Assembly (NCBI RefSeq): GCF_000732925.1
Contig: NZ_CP008953.1
Span: 372,001-436,000 of the forward strand
DNA: 64,000 nt
From: Amycolatopsis japonica
GTDB lineage: Bacteria; Actinomycetota; Actinomycetes; Mycobacteriales; Pseudonocardiaceae
Direction of reading: 5' to 3'
Positions 1-6,735 of the stretch are shown here, one piece after another. The position numbers and the translations under genes were made by a program. The notes under the pieces were generated by a model. That model did no database searches. It saw only the letters and a program-made list of their open reading frames with translations, and had not been told where the DNA came from. Within the stretch, counting starts at the first letter, position 1. The number at the start of each line of letters is the position of its first letter.

Positions 1-99
1 ACCGCGAGGGAGATAGGTTCGATCATCGTGCGGCGCCTTCTTGCTGGTCGGTGTCGTGGCGGCGTTCGATGTTGGTGGTCGTCGCTGGCGTAGGTGGAG
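1..99. other. Left edge, no gene recognised
   Basis: This is the stretch between the window edge and the stop codon of the minus-strand glycosyltransferase. I see no convincing coding frame, hairpin or repeat. The downstream end of the accessory operon may lie here or beyond the window. Confidence 0.4.
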
Positions 100-1134
100 T
101 CATCGCAGTACCTCGCAGGAGCGCAGTAGATCGGTCATATCGGCGGTGAATGAACGGGAGCGGCTGGTTGGGGCGGGTCGCCGCATGAGGTCCCAGTAAC
201 GGGCGAGAGTGCCGGGCCAGCTGGCGAGTTTGCGTTGCCATTGCTGGTCGGCGTCCGGTGGATCGAGGTGGAACCCGACGGCTTGCCGGAGCGGGATGAC
301 CAGCAAGCCTGACGCGATCAGGCACGCGCCGAGGTAGGTGTCTTCCATGCCCCAGCCGATTCGCCCGAACTCGGGGTCGAAGCCCCCGACGTTGAGGACG
401 GCGGTGCGGGGAACGGCGACAAGGGCGGTGACGACCATGCGGGGGAGGTCCCAGTCGACATAGCGTCGGCCGTAGCCGAGGTCGAGGAAGTCGTGGGTGT
501 CGTCCAGCGGGCGGCCGTCGAAGCGCTTATCCAGGGTGATGCCGGTGTAGAGCAGCGGTCGGCCGACCGGTGGCCGCCAGACGACTCGGTGGTCGGCGGC
601 GAGGTGCGGATGATCGGCGAGCACTCCGCGCCCGCCCTGGTGCAGGTCGTAGGGGAGGTTGTGGCGGAACCCGACAAGCACCGTGGTGTCGGTCGCGCGG
701 GCGGTGAAGTCGGTGATCACGTGCGGGGGCAGGACCATGTCGCCGTCGAGATAGAGGACGGTTTGCCCGCGGGCGAGCGCGGTGCCGAGGTTGCGCGCGG
801 TGGCCGCGCCCGCGCGTTCAGGGATCCGCAGGACGGTGGTGACGATCGGATGCACGGCGGCGACGGCGGCTGTGGTGTCGGTACTGGCGTCGTCGACGAC
901 GATAACCTCGAACCTGTACCGGTGGTGCTGGCCTTCCAAGGCGTCAAGCACGGAGGAAAGGCAATAGCCGACGTTGTGGGCCGGGATGACGACCGAGAGG
1001 GTGCGCACGGCGGCCAGCGGAAGGCCTGACGGCGTGGGCTCGTGCCAGCCGATTCCGGACACGGCTTCCCAGCTTCGGGTGCTGCTGGTGTGAAAGTTGT
1101 TCCGGTGCAGTAATTCCTGGTGCAGCGTGGTCAC
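100..1134 (-). CDS. Family 2 glycosyltransferase, last visible gene of the RT/QueC operon
   Basis: Predicted cytoplasmic GT-A fold glycosyltransferase of 344 aa that would move a sugar from a nucleotide-sugar donor to an unknown acceptor. Visible motifs are the N-terminal strand SVVIPAHN (about residues 47-54), VIVVDDASTD (77-86), the metal-binding DXD in LYLDGD (127-132) and a C-terminal GGFDPEF...WGMEDT segment, where ED is the usual catalytic-base region. No membrane helix follows, so it is probably soluble. The GTG at 1134 is chosen because it overlaps the upstream stop (GTGA), the arrangement seen at other junctions of this operon. An ATG at 1176 in the same frame would give a longer overlap. 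The family assignment is secure; donor, acceptor and role in the operon are unknown. Confidence 0.85.
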   Translation of the reverse strand: MTTLHQELLHRNNFHTSSTRSWEAVSGIGWHEPTPSGLPLAAVRTLSVVIPAHNVGYCLSSVLDALEGQHHRYRFEVIVVDDASTDTTAAVAAVHPIVTTVLRIPERAGAATARNLGTALARGQTVLYLDGDMVLPPHVITDFTARATDTTVLVGFRHNLPYDLHQGGRGVLADHPHLAADHRVVWRPPVGRPLLYTGITLDKRFDGRPLDDTHDFLDLGYGRRYVDWDLPRMVVTALVAVPRTAVLNVGGFDPEFGRIGWGMEDTYLGACLIASGLLVIPLRQAVGFHLDPPDADQQWQRKLASWPGTLARYWDLMRRPAPTSRSRSFTADMTDLLRSCEVLR

Positions 1135-1619
1135 GCCCACCCCCAGTCCCGGAGGTATGGCACTCCGTCGCACCATGCCCTCGGATCCGGGATGATCGTG
1201 ATCTGCCCGAATCGGGCGGAATGGTCGAACACACGTTGTAGAGCGTGCAGATACAGCGGCTCGACCAGGATCAGCACGTGCCGCAGCGACGGTGCGTCGG
1301 CGAGTTCGGTGTCCAGTTGCGCGGCGACCGTCCGCTCGTGCAGGCGCGCGGCAGCGGCCCGCGTCGTGAGCCGGTGGTCGTAGGTGCTGATCAGCGTCTC
1401 AGGTCGCAGCAGGCCGTGGGCGCCGGACAGGATCCGGATCCGAGCTCGGCGAGCGGGATCCGCGGCGAAATGTTCTCGCGCGCTCGGGACGCATCCGCCC
1501 TGATAGAGGTCGAGCGCCTCGACCGGTGCGGCGGTGACAAGCTTCCGCCGTGAGCAGTTGAGGATGATCAACCCTTGGTCGGGTGCGAGGACGCGAGTGG
1601 TGGGCGGCCGGAGAGTCAT
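1131..1619 (-). CDS. DUF6884-like protein
   Basis: A 162-aa soluble protein. It carries a hydrophobic strand followed by NCSRRK (about 21-26), then SGAHGLL (65-71) and a YDHRL segment, the pattern (CSxxK, then SAxxGLL, then YD) I associate with the DUF6884 family. No biochemical activity is assigned here. The conserved Cys and Lys suggest an active site, but that is inference. The start at 1619 overlaps the stop of the FGE-like gene (ATGA), and the stop overlaps the GTG of the glycosyltransferase, so translation is probably coupled on both sides. A longer in-frame start at 1691 would run deep into the FGE-like gene and is less likely. Confidence 0.7.
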   Translation of the reverse strand: MTLRPPTTRVLAPDQGLIILNCSRRKLVTAAPVEALDLYQGGCVPSAREHFAADPARRARIRILSGAHGLLRPETLISTYDHRLTTRAAAARLHERTVAAQLDTELADAPSLRHVLILVEPLYLHALQRVFDHSARFGQITIIPDPRAWCDGVPYLRDWGWA

Positions 1620-2173
1620 AGCTCGCGCACCACCCGCATGCCGATGCCACGCGAGCGCAATTCCGCGGGAGCGGCGTTGAGGAACGTGCATTGCGCGTAC
1701 AACGTTGGCGAGGCATAGGAACCGCCGCGGATGACGGCTCCCTCACTCATCGAGGTGCTGGCGGTCCACTCCCACACGTTGCCTGCGACATCGAGCATGC
1801 CCTCGGGTGTGACTCCGGCGAGATGCGTGTCGACCGGGGTGACCGTGTCGTGCAGGGAATCACGGAGGTTCGCGAACGCCGGCTGCCAAGGGCTGGCGCC
1901 CCACGGCCAGCGACGGCGGCTGGGACCTGCGGCCATCCATTCCCACTCCGCCGAGCGCGGCAACCGGCCGCCTAGACGACTGGCGATCTGGGTCGCCTCG
2001 GCGTGGCTGATCTCTGTGACGGGGTACCGCGGCCCGAGACCAGGGCGGTCGCTCGGCAGGTGTCCGCAGGCGATCGGTGTGCGTGTCCACAACAGGGTCG
2101 GGACCTTGACGGGACGCCCGGCATCCCCGTACGCGCAGACTCCGCCGGCGATTTTGATCCATTCCAGGTGCAT
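1616..2173 (-). CDS. Short FGE-sulfatase (SUMF1/EgtB/PvdO-type) domain protein
   Basis: A 185-aa protein made almost wholly of the formylglycine-generating-enzyme/sulfatase-modifying fold, a C-type-lectin-like fold. Signature pieces in order are YPVTEISHAEA (50-60), RLPRSAEWEWMA (70-81), WPWGASPW (89-96), GMLDVAGNVWEWT (125-137) and VIRGGSY (148-154). It is clearly shorter than true FGEs. The C-terminal segment has one cysteine (QCTFL, 162) where copper-dependent FGEs use two, so FGE activity is doubtful. The fold also serves as the variable, ligand-binding protein of diversity-generating retroelements, which is notable because the gene upstream encodes a reverse transcriptase. Start ATG lies 3 bases after the RT stop. 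Function unknown: scaffold, ligand binder or oxidase are all possible. Confidence 0.8.
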   Translation of the reverse strand: MHLEWIKIAGGVCAYGDAGRPVKVPTLLWTRTPIACGHLPSDRPGLGPRYPVTEISHAEATQIASRLGGRLPRSAEWEWMAAGPSRRRWPWGASPWQPAFANLRDSLHDTVTPVDTHLAGVTPEGMLDVAGNVWEWTASTSMSEGAVIRGGSYASPTLYAQCTFLNAAPAELRSRGIGMRVVREL

Positions 2174-2176
2174 GCC

Positions 2177-3157
2177 TCAGCCGCCGATCAGGAAAAGGTC
2201 TTCGACATTGGCGTCGTTCCGGATGCGGCTCTTGCGCTCGTTGGGACGTAGCCGAAGCCGCAGGAGCGCGTCGCTGATGGTGTCGAAGGCCCCGTGTGCT
2301 TCCTCGCGGGTAGGGGCAAAGGCGGCATAGTTGTCGGCGAAGCGGACGACCCGAAGCTGCGGGAGTCGGGTGTCCACTTGGGACAATCGAAGGTTGATCA
2401 GCAGGGGTGCCAGGCCGGAGCCTGCCGCGATCGGGCTCGGCATCGCGGCGAGCGCCGTACGCAAGCGGGCCAGGAAGGTGCCGTCGTGGATGTGCTCGGC
2501 GTGCCAGTCGATGACCTCGTCGAGCGTCGCGCCTTCGGACACCGACGCGACATCGAGATCGGCGATCCAACGGAAGCCTGCCTGATGATGCACGGCGGCC
2601 TGCCGCAACGCGGTGATGCGATTTCGGCGTGGGCGGAATCCCGAGACCCAGTCGTGGAAGGCGCTCGCTTCCAACACCGGCTCCAGCGCGGTGCGCAGCG
2701 CGCGGTGCACCAGACGGTCCCGCACGGTGGGGATGAAGGTGCGCATCTGTTTGCCGGTATAGGTGGGCAGCTGGACCTCCCGGACAGGTCCGGGTCGCCA
2801 GGTGCCCTCGGCGAGTTCGACGGCCAGTTGCGGCAGCATTACGTGGGCCTCGCTGCGAAGCCGCCCCCAGGTCATGCCGTCGGCACCGGGGGTGGAGGCC
2901 CGCCTGCCGCACTGGCGCAACGCGCGGCGCAGACGCGGCTCGCACAGAAGCGGCATCAACGAGTGCGATTGCGGCCCGGCGGCCGGGGACGCTGGCGCGA
3001 GTGCGTCCGGGTGCGTTACGGTGCTGGGTGCTTGGGCGGCAGGAACGATCCCCTCGCCACGCAGTACCGGCTCGCTACCCGACACGCGCGAGCTGTGGCG
3101 CTGGGAACGACGGCCCCGCCCAGGCCCTGCCGGTGATCCGAACTCCGCGTCCGCCAT
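2177..3157 (-). CDS. Compact reverse transcriptase with altered catalytic box
   Basis: A 326-aa RT-domain protein, RNA-directed DNA polymerase by family. Motifs in order are RT0-like GADGMTW (91-97); TYTGKQMRTFIPTVRDRLVHRAL (132-154) matching RT1; WVSGFRPRRN (170-179) matching RT2; RT3 WIADLDVASVSE with the first catalytic Asp at about 200; RT4-like GSGLAPLLINL (246-256); and RT5 RFADNYAAF (272-280), where the usual YADD is FADN. The chain ends just after the palm and RT7 region, so there is no maturase, thumb extension or endonuclease as in group II intron RTs. Start ATG 3157 is preceded by GAGGAG at good spacing; ATGs at 3163 and 3166 are in frame. The second active-site Asp is replaced by Asn and the LPxG motif is eroded, so polymerase activity may be lost or changed. 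Confidence 0.85.
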   Translation of the reverse strand: MADAEFGSPAGPGRGRRSQRHSSRVSGSEPVLRGEGIVPAAQAPSTVTHPDALAPASPAAGPQSHSLMPLLCEPRLRRALRQCGRRASTPGADGMTWGRLRSEAHVMLPQLAVELAEGTWRPGPVREVQLPTYTGKQMRTFIPTVRDRLVHRALRTALEPVLEASAFHDWVSGFRPRRNRITALRQAAVHHQAGFRWIADLDVASVSEGATLDEVIDWHAEHIHDGTFLARLRTALAAMPSPIAAGSGLAPLLINLRLSQVDTRLPQLRVVRFADNYAAFAPTREEAHGAFDTISDALLRLRLRPNERKSRIRNDANVEDLFLIGG

Positions 3158-3170
3158 CGTCATCATCTCC

Positions 3171-3881
3171 TCACGCACTGCCGTAGTTGGTGGGGTCGGG
3201 GATGCCGTTCTGCTGGAACGCTTCCTTGCGTTCGGTGCAGGTCCCGCACATGCCGCAGTGCGTCGTTCCGCCCCGGTAGCACGACCACGTTTTCTCGAAC
3301 GGCACGCGGAATGCCGCGCCAATCCGGACGATGTCGGTCTTGCTTTGGGTGATAAACGGGGCGAGGATCTCGAAATCGTCGTTCAGAAGTCCGTCGTTGG
3401 CGACGCGGGCAGACCAGGCGTACCGCTTGACGAACTCGGGGCGGCAGTCCGGGTAGACGGCGTGGTCACCGGCGTGTGCGCCGAACGCGACCACGTCGGC
3501 GTTGCGGACAACGGCTAGCGAGACCGCGATGTCGAGCATGATCGCGTTGCGGTTCGGGACGATTGTCGCCCGCATCGACTCGTCGGTGTAGTGGCCGTCT
3601 GGCACCGGCACGTCGGCGTCGGTCAGCGCGGAACCATTCAGCAGTCGACCAAGCATCGCCAGGTCAACGATCTCGTGTGGACAGTCAAGCAGTCGCGCGA
3701 TCTCAGCCGCGTATTCCAGTTCGACCCGGTGCCGTTGACCATAATCGAAGGACAAGAGCGTCAGCTCTGCTCCGCGCTGGGCTAGCCAGTACGCCAGCAC
3801 AGTGGAGTCCAGACCTCCGGAGGCGATCACAATGGCGTGCCGCGGGTGCCGGTGAGCAGGCGAGCCGATCGGCACGATCAC
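3171..3881 (-). CDS. queC: QueC-type 7-cyano-7-deazaguanine synthase
   Basis: Family reaction: ATP-dependent conversion of 7-carboxy-7-deazaguanine and ammonia to the nitrile preQ0. All hallmark motifs are visible: PP-loop SGGLDST (21-27), FDYGQRH, VPNRN, YPDCRPEF, FITQSKTDIV, and the zinc-binding cysteines in TWSCYRGG and HCGMCGTC. At about 236 aa it has the normal length, so an active enzyme is expected. The GTG at 3881 overlaps the upstream stop (GTGA); an ATG at 3935 is also in frame. No folE, queD, queE or TGT gene lies in the window, so the usual preQ0 pathway is not encoded here. QueC-like proteins also occur in defence systems (QatC; Cap9 of type IV CBASS), where they act without that pathway as neighbours. 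Confidence 0.9.
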   Translation of the reverse strand: MIVPIGSPAHRHPRHAIVIASGGLDSTVLAYWLAQRGAELTLLSFDYGQRHRVELEYAAEIARLLDCPHEIVDLAMLGRLLNGSALTDADVPVPDGHYTDESMRATIVPNRNAIMLDIAVSLAVVRNADVVAFGAHAGDHAVYPDCRPEFVKRYAWSARVANDGLLNDDFEILAPFITQSKTDIVRIGAAFRVPFEKTWSCYRGGTTHCGMCGTCTERKEAFQQNGIPDPTNYGSA

Positions 3882-4360
3882 CACGTCCCGCACGGTGAGG
3901 ACGCCCGGCGGGCAGCGTCGGCCACTGTGGTCCACGGCGGAAGGGTCATGTGTGGTTGTGGCCGCTCAAGCCACCGGACGCCCTCCTTCACGTTGTCCGA
4001 CGCGGGAAGAAGAACAGCGTCGCCGTGCCGTTTCCAGCCGATCTGAGTGCGCACCAGATCACCCCACGACGACATGCGCATCGTCGTGCGCGGCTGGGTA
4101 AGGAAAATCCAGTCATTGGGATCACCTGGAACCACGATGATGGGCACACGCAACATGTGCCGCGCAAGGAAGTTGTTGACCTCCGCGCCGGACCCGGCGC
4201 GCATGATGAGCGCGTCGACGGTGGTGCCGAGCTGGAGGTAGACGTCGCCGGAGACACTGTCGATCGTGGTTGGCCACGCGAATACGTCGCGGCAATTCCG
4301 CACACGTTGGCCGGGTTGCTGTTCGGTCTGGGTGGGTGGGGAGTCGATGACGGTGGTCAT
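3878..4360 (-). CDS. Unknown protein, first gene of the RT/QueC operon
   Basis: A 160-aa soluble protein I do not recognise. The C-terminal half has an IIVVPGDPNDWIFLTQP strand pattern and a DAVLLPAS segment. This is faintly reminiscent of small actinobacterial proteins sharing the N-terminal fold of bifunctional primase/polymerases, but no catalytic triad can be named. The start is firm: AGGAGG sits about 9 bases upstream of ATG 4360. Its stop overlaps the GTG proposed for the QueC gene. A 148-base gap separates it from the next minus-strand gene, so the promoter of the six-gene operon is probably in 4361-4508, although read-through from the upstream three-gene set is possible. Confidence 0.6.
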   Translation of the reverse strand: MTTVIDSPPTQTEQQPGQRVRNCRDVFAWPTTIDSVSGDVYLQLGTTVDALIMRAGSGAEVNNFLARHMLRVPIIVVPGDPNDWIFLTQPRTTMRMSSWGDLVRTQIGWKRHGDAVLLPASDNVKEGVRWLERPQPHMTLPPWTTVADAARRASSPCGTW

Positions 4361-4508
4361 GATTCGTTCCTCCTCGAGAGAGTTGGGCGTTGGGCGCGGC
4401 CGAACGGGAGGCGTCGAGTAACCACTCCCGCCCGGCCGCAGTCGGTGTCGCGGACGTGCTCAGCCGATAGGGCACCTCGGGATAGCCGACCTGGCCCGCG
4501 AGGTCTGG
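4361..4508 (-). promoter_or_regulatory. Spacer likely holding the promoter of the six-gene operon
   Basis: Short gap between two minus-strand gene sets. It contains the AGGAGG ribosome binding site of the downstream gene. I cannot point to a convincing -35/-10 pair or hairpin, so promoter content is inferred only from gene layout. Confidence 0.25.
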
Positions 4509-4769
4509 CTAGATGGCCCCCGCTCGGTGCGACGGTTGATCCGCGAGCAGGACGTCGCGCAGTGCCGCGCGGAGCTGCCCGGCCTCGACGTTGGTCAACC
4601 GGGCGAGTCGCCCGCCCGGCAGCTCGATCTCGACGTCCGCGGAAGTACGCCGCCGTAAGTGCAGCGCGGACCGCTGGCCGTCGCCGTCGCGGCAGTCGAC
4701 CCTGCGGTGCTGCCAACCCAGCCGACGAAGCAAGGCGGCGGCGGGCACGGTGTGACATGGCCGCCTCAT
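4509..4769 (-). CDS. Small hypothetical protein
   Basis: An 86-aa basic protein with no recognised domain. The middle contains DVEIELPGGRLARLTNVEAGQLRAALRDVL, a beta strand followed by an amphipathic helix. The ATG at 4769 overlaps the stop of the small membrane protein upstream (ATGA), which supports both the start and the reality of the gene. It is the last gene of a three-gene overlapping set. A longer in-frame start at 4988 would cover two neighbouring genes and is rejected. Confidence 0.5.
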   Translation of the reverse strand: MRRPCHTVPAAALLRRLGWQHRRVDCRDGDGQRSALHLRRRTSADVEIELPGGRLARLTNVEAGQLRAALRDVLLADQPSHRAGAI

Positions 4770-4978
4770 GAGCCTTCGGCCTTCCTGATCAAGCCGAGGC
4801 CGTGGGTCCCGGCGGTCGCGATCGCGTACCGCAGGACTCGGTTGGGAGGCTGGCGCGGCGCGCGGCGATGCGAACCTGCATAGGCGGACTCGGCTTGCTG
4901 CCGTCGCCGCCACGCCATACGCAGCAGGCAACAGAGAAAAGTCAGCGCGGCGCTCGCCGTGATGCTCAAGGAGATCAT
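4766..4978 (-). CDS. Small single-pass membrane protein
   Basis: A 70-aa protein with one predicted membrane helix near the N terminus (ISLSITASAALTFLCCLL) followed by an arginine-rich cytoplasmic tail. Both ends overlap neighbours in ATGA form (4975-4978 and 4766-4769), which is strong evidence for a real, translationally coupled gene despite its size. No family recognised. Its position between two soluble small proteins suggests a membrane anchor for one of them, but that is inference. Confidence 0.5.
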   Translation of the reverse strand: MISLSITASAALTFLCCLLRMAWRRRQQAESAYAGSHRRAPRQPPNRVLRYAIATAGTHGLGLIRKAEGS

Positions 4979-5346
4979 GCGCCCTCACCCCCGGCGGCGG
5001 GGATCGCGGCGGGACCAGATATCGGGGTCATGGTCCCGCCGCGACATGGCGACAGAGCAGGGCGCCCCACGGCGGTTGGGGGAAGCCCACCGAGGTGCTG
5101 CTCCGCCGTGCTCGCCGTGTCCGTGGTCGTGACGGCGCCAGATGTGGTCGGCACGGGTGTGGCCGCCACCTCGGCGGCTTTCATAACGGCAGAGCGGAAC
5201 TTCGCGGCGGCCCCGTAGTCGAGGATCGAGCTCTCTCCTGGGGAAGCCACGACCACGACATCCGAGTCGCGCACGGCAACACACAGCGTCCCTTCACGGC
5301 CGTTCACGTCACGGCACGCGATGGACCAAGGGTCGGTGTTCGTCAT
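4975..5346 (-). CDS. Small protein, weakly DUF397-like
   Basis: A 123-aa protein beginning MTNTDPWSIACRDVNG. The segment CVAVRDSDVVVVASPG followed by a short helix resembles the C-V-xVRDS core of DUF397, a family often paired with XRE-type regulators in actinomycetes. The rest is a low-complexity Ala/Thr/Pro tail. The start at 5346 follows a GGTGG stretch. The stop overlaps the next ATG. It heads the three-gene set 5346-4509. The DUF397 resemblance is weak and should not be treated as an identification. Confidence 0.5.
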   Translation of the reverse strand: MTNTDPWSIACRDVNGREGTLCVAVRDSDVVVVASPGESSILDYGAAAKFRSAVMKAAEVAATPVPTTSGAVTTTDTASTAEQHLGGLPPTAVGRPALSPCRGGTMTPISGPAAIPAAGGEGA

Positions 5347-5769
5347 GCGGCCACCACCTCGCGCGGTGTCCCTACTCCATTCCCGTCGACACACCGGCTG
5401 CACGAACAAACACGGCACAGCGAGCTGAGTCTTTGGGTATCGTGACGCGCGTGGCGCCACGAATCGCTGGAAGAGCATAATTACTCCAATAGTCAGCGAC
5501 GCCCTATTTGGTTTGCTGCGTCGGATTGTCAGCCGCGCAGTTGGTCAAGCGTTCTCGTTAACCCTCAAGGTCTACAGCCGGTACGTACCGGTGTAGCAGC
5601 GGTCCGTAGGCGATAATTAGTAAACGTCTGTAATAGGTCCCGGTCCAGAGCGGCTATGTGGCGTCAATGCGGCGTTCATAGATCGTTGCCCACGCTGACC
5701 TGCCCGAAGTCCGGAGCACTGCCGTGCTTGGCGAATGGGAAACCAGTACCGGCGCGCTTGCCGCCCAGT
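5347..5769. other. Gene-free stretch of lower GC
   Basis: No frame with a plausible start and coding character. The part 5470-5640 is visibly less GC-rich than the rest of the window, with runs such as taattagtaaacg, which fits accessory DNA or a promoter region for the minus-strand gene set starting at 5346. No hairpin stands out. Confidence 0.35.
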
Positions 5770-6012
5770 TCAATGCTCCACCCGTAGGAGACGCGGTTTG
5801 TCAAAGCGCTGATAATAGATTTCGAGATAGAGACGTTCGTCGGACTCGATGTACAGGCGGCCTTGTTGGTCGAGCTCAAGGCTCCATATCGCCACGTCGG
5901 CTTGGGCCGGCGCGGCGAACCACGCGGCAGCGGCGGTGAACACGTCGGCATAGTCGACGCCGCTGACGGTGTGAAGCTGAGCCGTAATGGCGGCATCGAG
6001 CGGGTGGGGCAT
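5770..6012 (-). CDS. Small hypothetical protein
   Basis: An 80-aa protein, MPHPLDAAIT..., with a helical first half and a strand-rich second half (AIWSLELDQQGRLYIESDE, LYLEIYYQRFD). No family recognised. The start is good: GGAGGAG lies 7 bases before the ATG. It stands alone between gene-free stretches and may belong to the same accessory block as the genes to its left. Confidence 0.55.
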   Translation of the reverse strand: MPHPLDAAITAQLHTVSGVDYADVFTAAAAWFAAPAQADVAIWSLELDQQGRLYIESDERLYLEIYYQRFDKPRLLRVEH

Positions 6013-6273
6013 GGAACGACTCCTCCGTAAGGCGGGCGGACGCCAGCGCTATACACACGCCTGCGACCGATTCCGGTCGTCAAACAGGCCGCTGTGGGTG
6101 CACCCGCTGTTGGGCTGGAAAGCGATACACCCACATCCGCGGACGCCGCGCGTCCACCCCGCGCGGCGCGCGGCCCGTCCGGATTGCAGGGAAGCTAGTG
6201 AACGCTCGTTGATCAAGCGGCAGCCAGAGCGGCAATGACGCGGCAATGAGGCGGCTATGAGGCGCCACTAGGC
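6013..6273. other. Gene-free stretch with short imperfect repeats
   Basis: No supported gene. Around 6228-6265 there is a run of degenerate units (gcggcaatga, gcggcaatgag, gcggctatgag) that also appears in altered form near 5650-5680 (agcggctatg, tcaatgcggcg). This could be the remnant of a repeat or an attachment-like region, but I cannot decide. Confidence 0.3.
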
Positions 6274-6328
6274 ATGACCTGCACAAACGACTCATTTCAG
6301 GTTTGTAGTCCGAACGGGTGCAGGTCAT
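6274..6328. promoter_or_regulatory. Nested inverted repeat upstream of the XRE fragment
   Basis: A perfect 11-bp inverted repeat ATGACCTGCAC (6274-6284) / GTGCAGGTCAT (6318-6328) encloses a smaller one, ACAAAC / GTTTGT. A further short palindrome ATAGC-TG-GCTAT lies just before the regulator. Such spaced dyads fit operator sites for the adjacent helix-turn-helix protein, or an RNA hairpin. The arms are exact; the role is inferred. Confidence 0.45.
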
Positions 6329-6390
6329 CGAGTGGGTGATCAGACTTGACGGATAGCTGGCTATTGTGACGGTGACCGACGGGTGAGGTG

Positions 6391-6735
6391 ATGTTCATGG
6401 GGGAGCGGCGAGTTGCCTTCGCTGACCGGCGCGAGCAGATGGGCTACACCCAAGAGAGCTTCGGTAGAGCGGTCGGGGTGGAATTCTCTACCGTCGGGCG
6501 TTGGGAACGGGGCGAGTTGACTCCGCAGCCGTACCGGCGGCCGCGCATTGCTCAGGTGCTCAAAGTGAGCCTGGCCGAGTTGGAGGTCTTGCTCTCGCGG
6601 TCCCGGCCGGCTCCGTCACTAGAGCTGACGACGTCGCCCCGCTACGCCCCGTCGCTTGTGCGTACCGGCCAGTGGAACGGCCGTCTTGTGCGTGCAGGGG
6701 TGACGGGGCAGAGTCCGACTGGTCGGAAGGAGCCC
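6391..6735 (+). pseudogene. Truncated XRE-family regulator, in frame with the next gene
   Basis: Residues 1-65 form an XRE-type helix-turn-helix: GYTQESFGRAVGVEFSTVGRWERGE, with the usual turn and recognition helix. Proteins of this type in actinomycetes normally continue for about 300 residues of TPR-like sequence. Here the domain stops near residue 75 and a stretch without recognisable homology runs, without a stop codon, into the hydratase at 6736. The hydratase has its own GGAAGGAG site, so a 381-residue fusion is possible but more likely accidental. GTG 6388 or ATG 6391/6397 could start it. I read it as a regulator cut by a rearrangement at the accessory/chromosome boundary. Confidence 0.55.

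Noticed and set aside
2177..3157. Group II intron with its RT
   Set aside because: No maturase or endonuclease domain, no intron RNA domains V/VI downstream, and the RT is embedded in an overlapping protein-coding operon.
1616..3166. Canonical diversity-generating retroelement (RT next to a C-type-lectin/FGE-fold gene)
   Set aside because: By eye I found no template repeat resembling the 3' end of the FGE-like gene anywhere in 1-6.4 kb, the RT has FADN rather than a DGR-type active site, and no Avd-like gene is present. Kept only as an analogy.
3171..3881. Toyocamycin/huimycin-type deazapurine antibiotic cluster
   Set aside because: Such clusters encode GTP cyclohydrolase, QueD and QueE homologues. 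None is present here, and an RT is not part of them.
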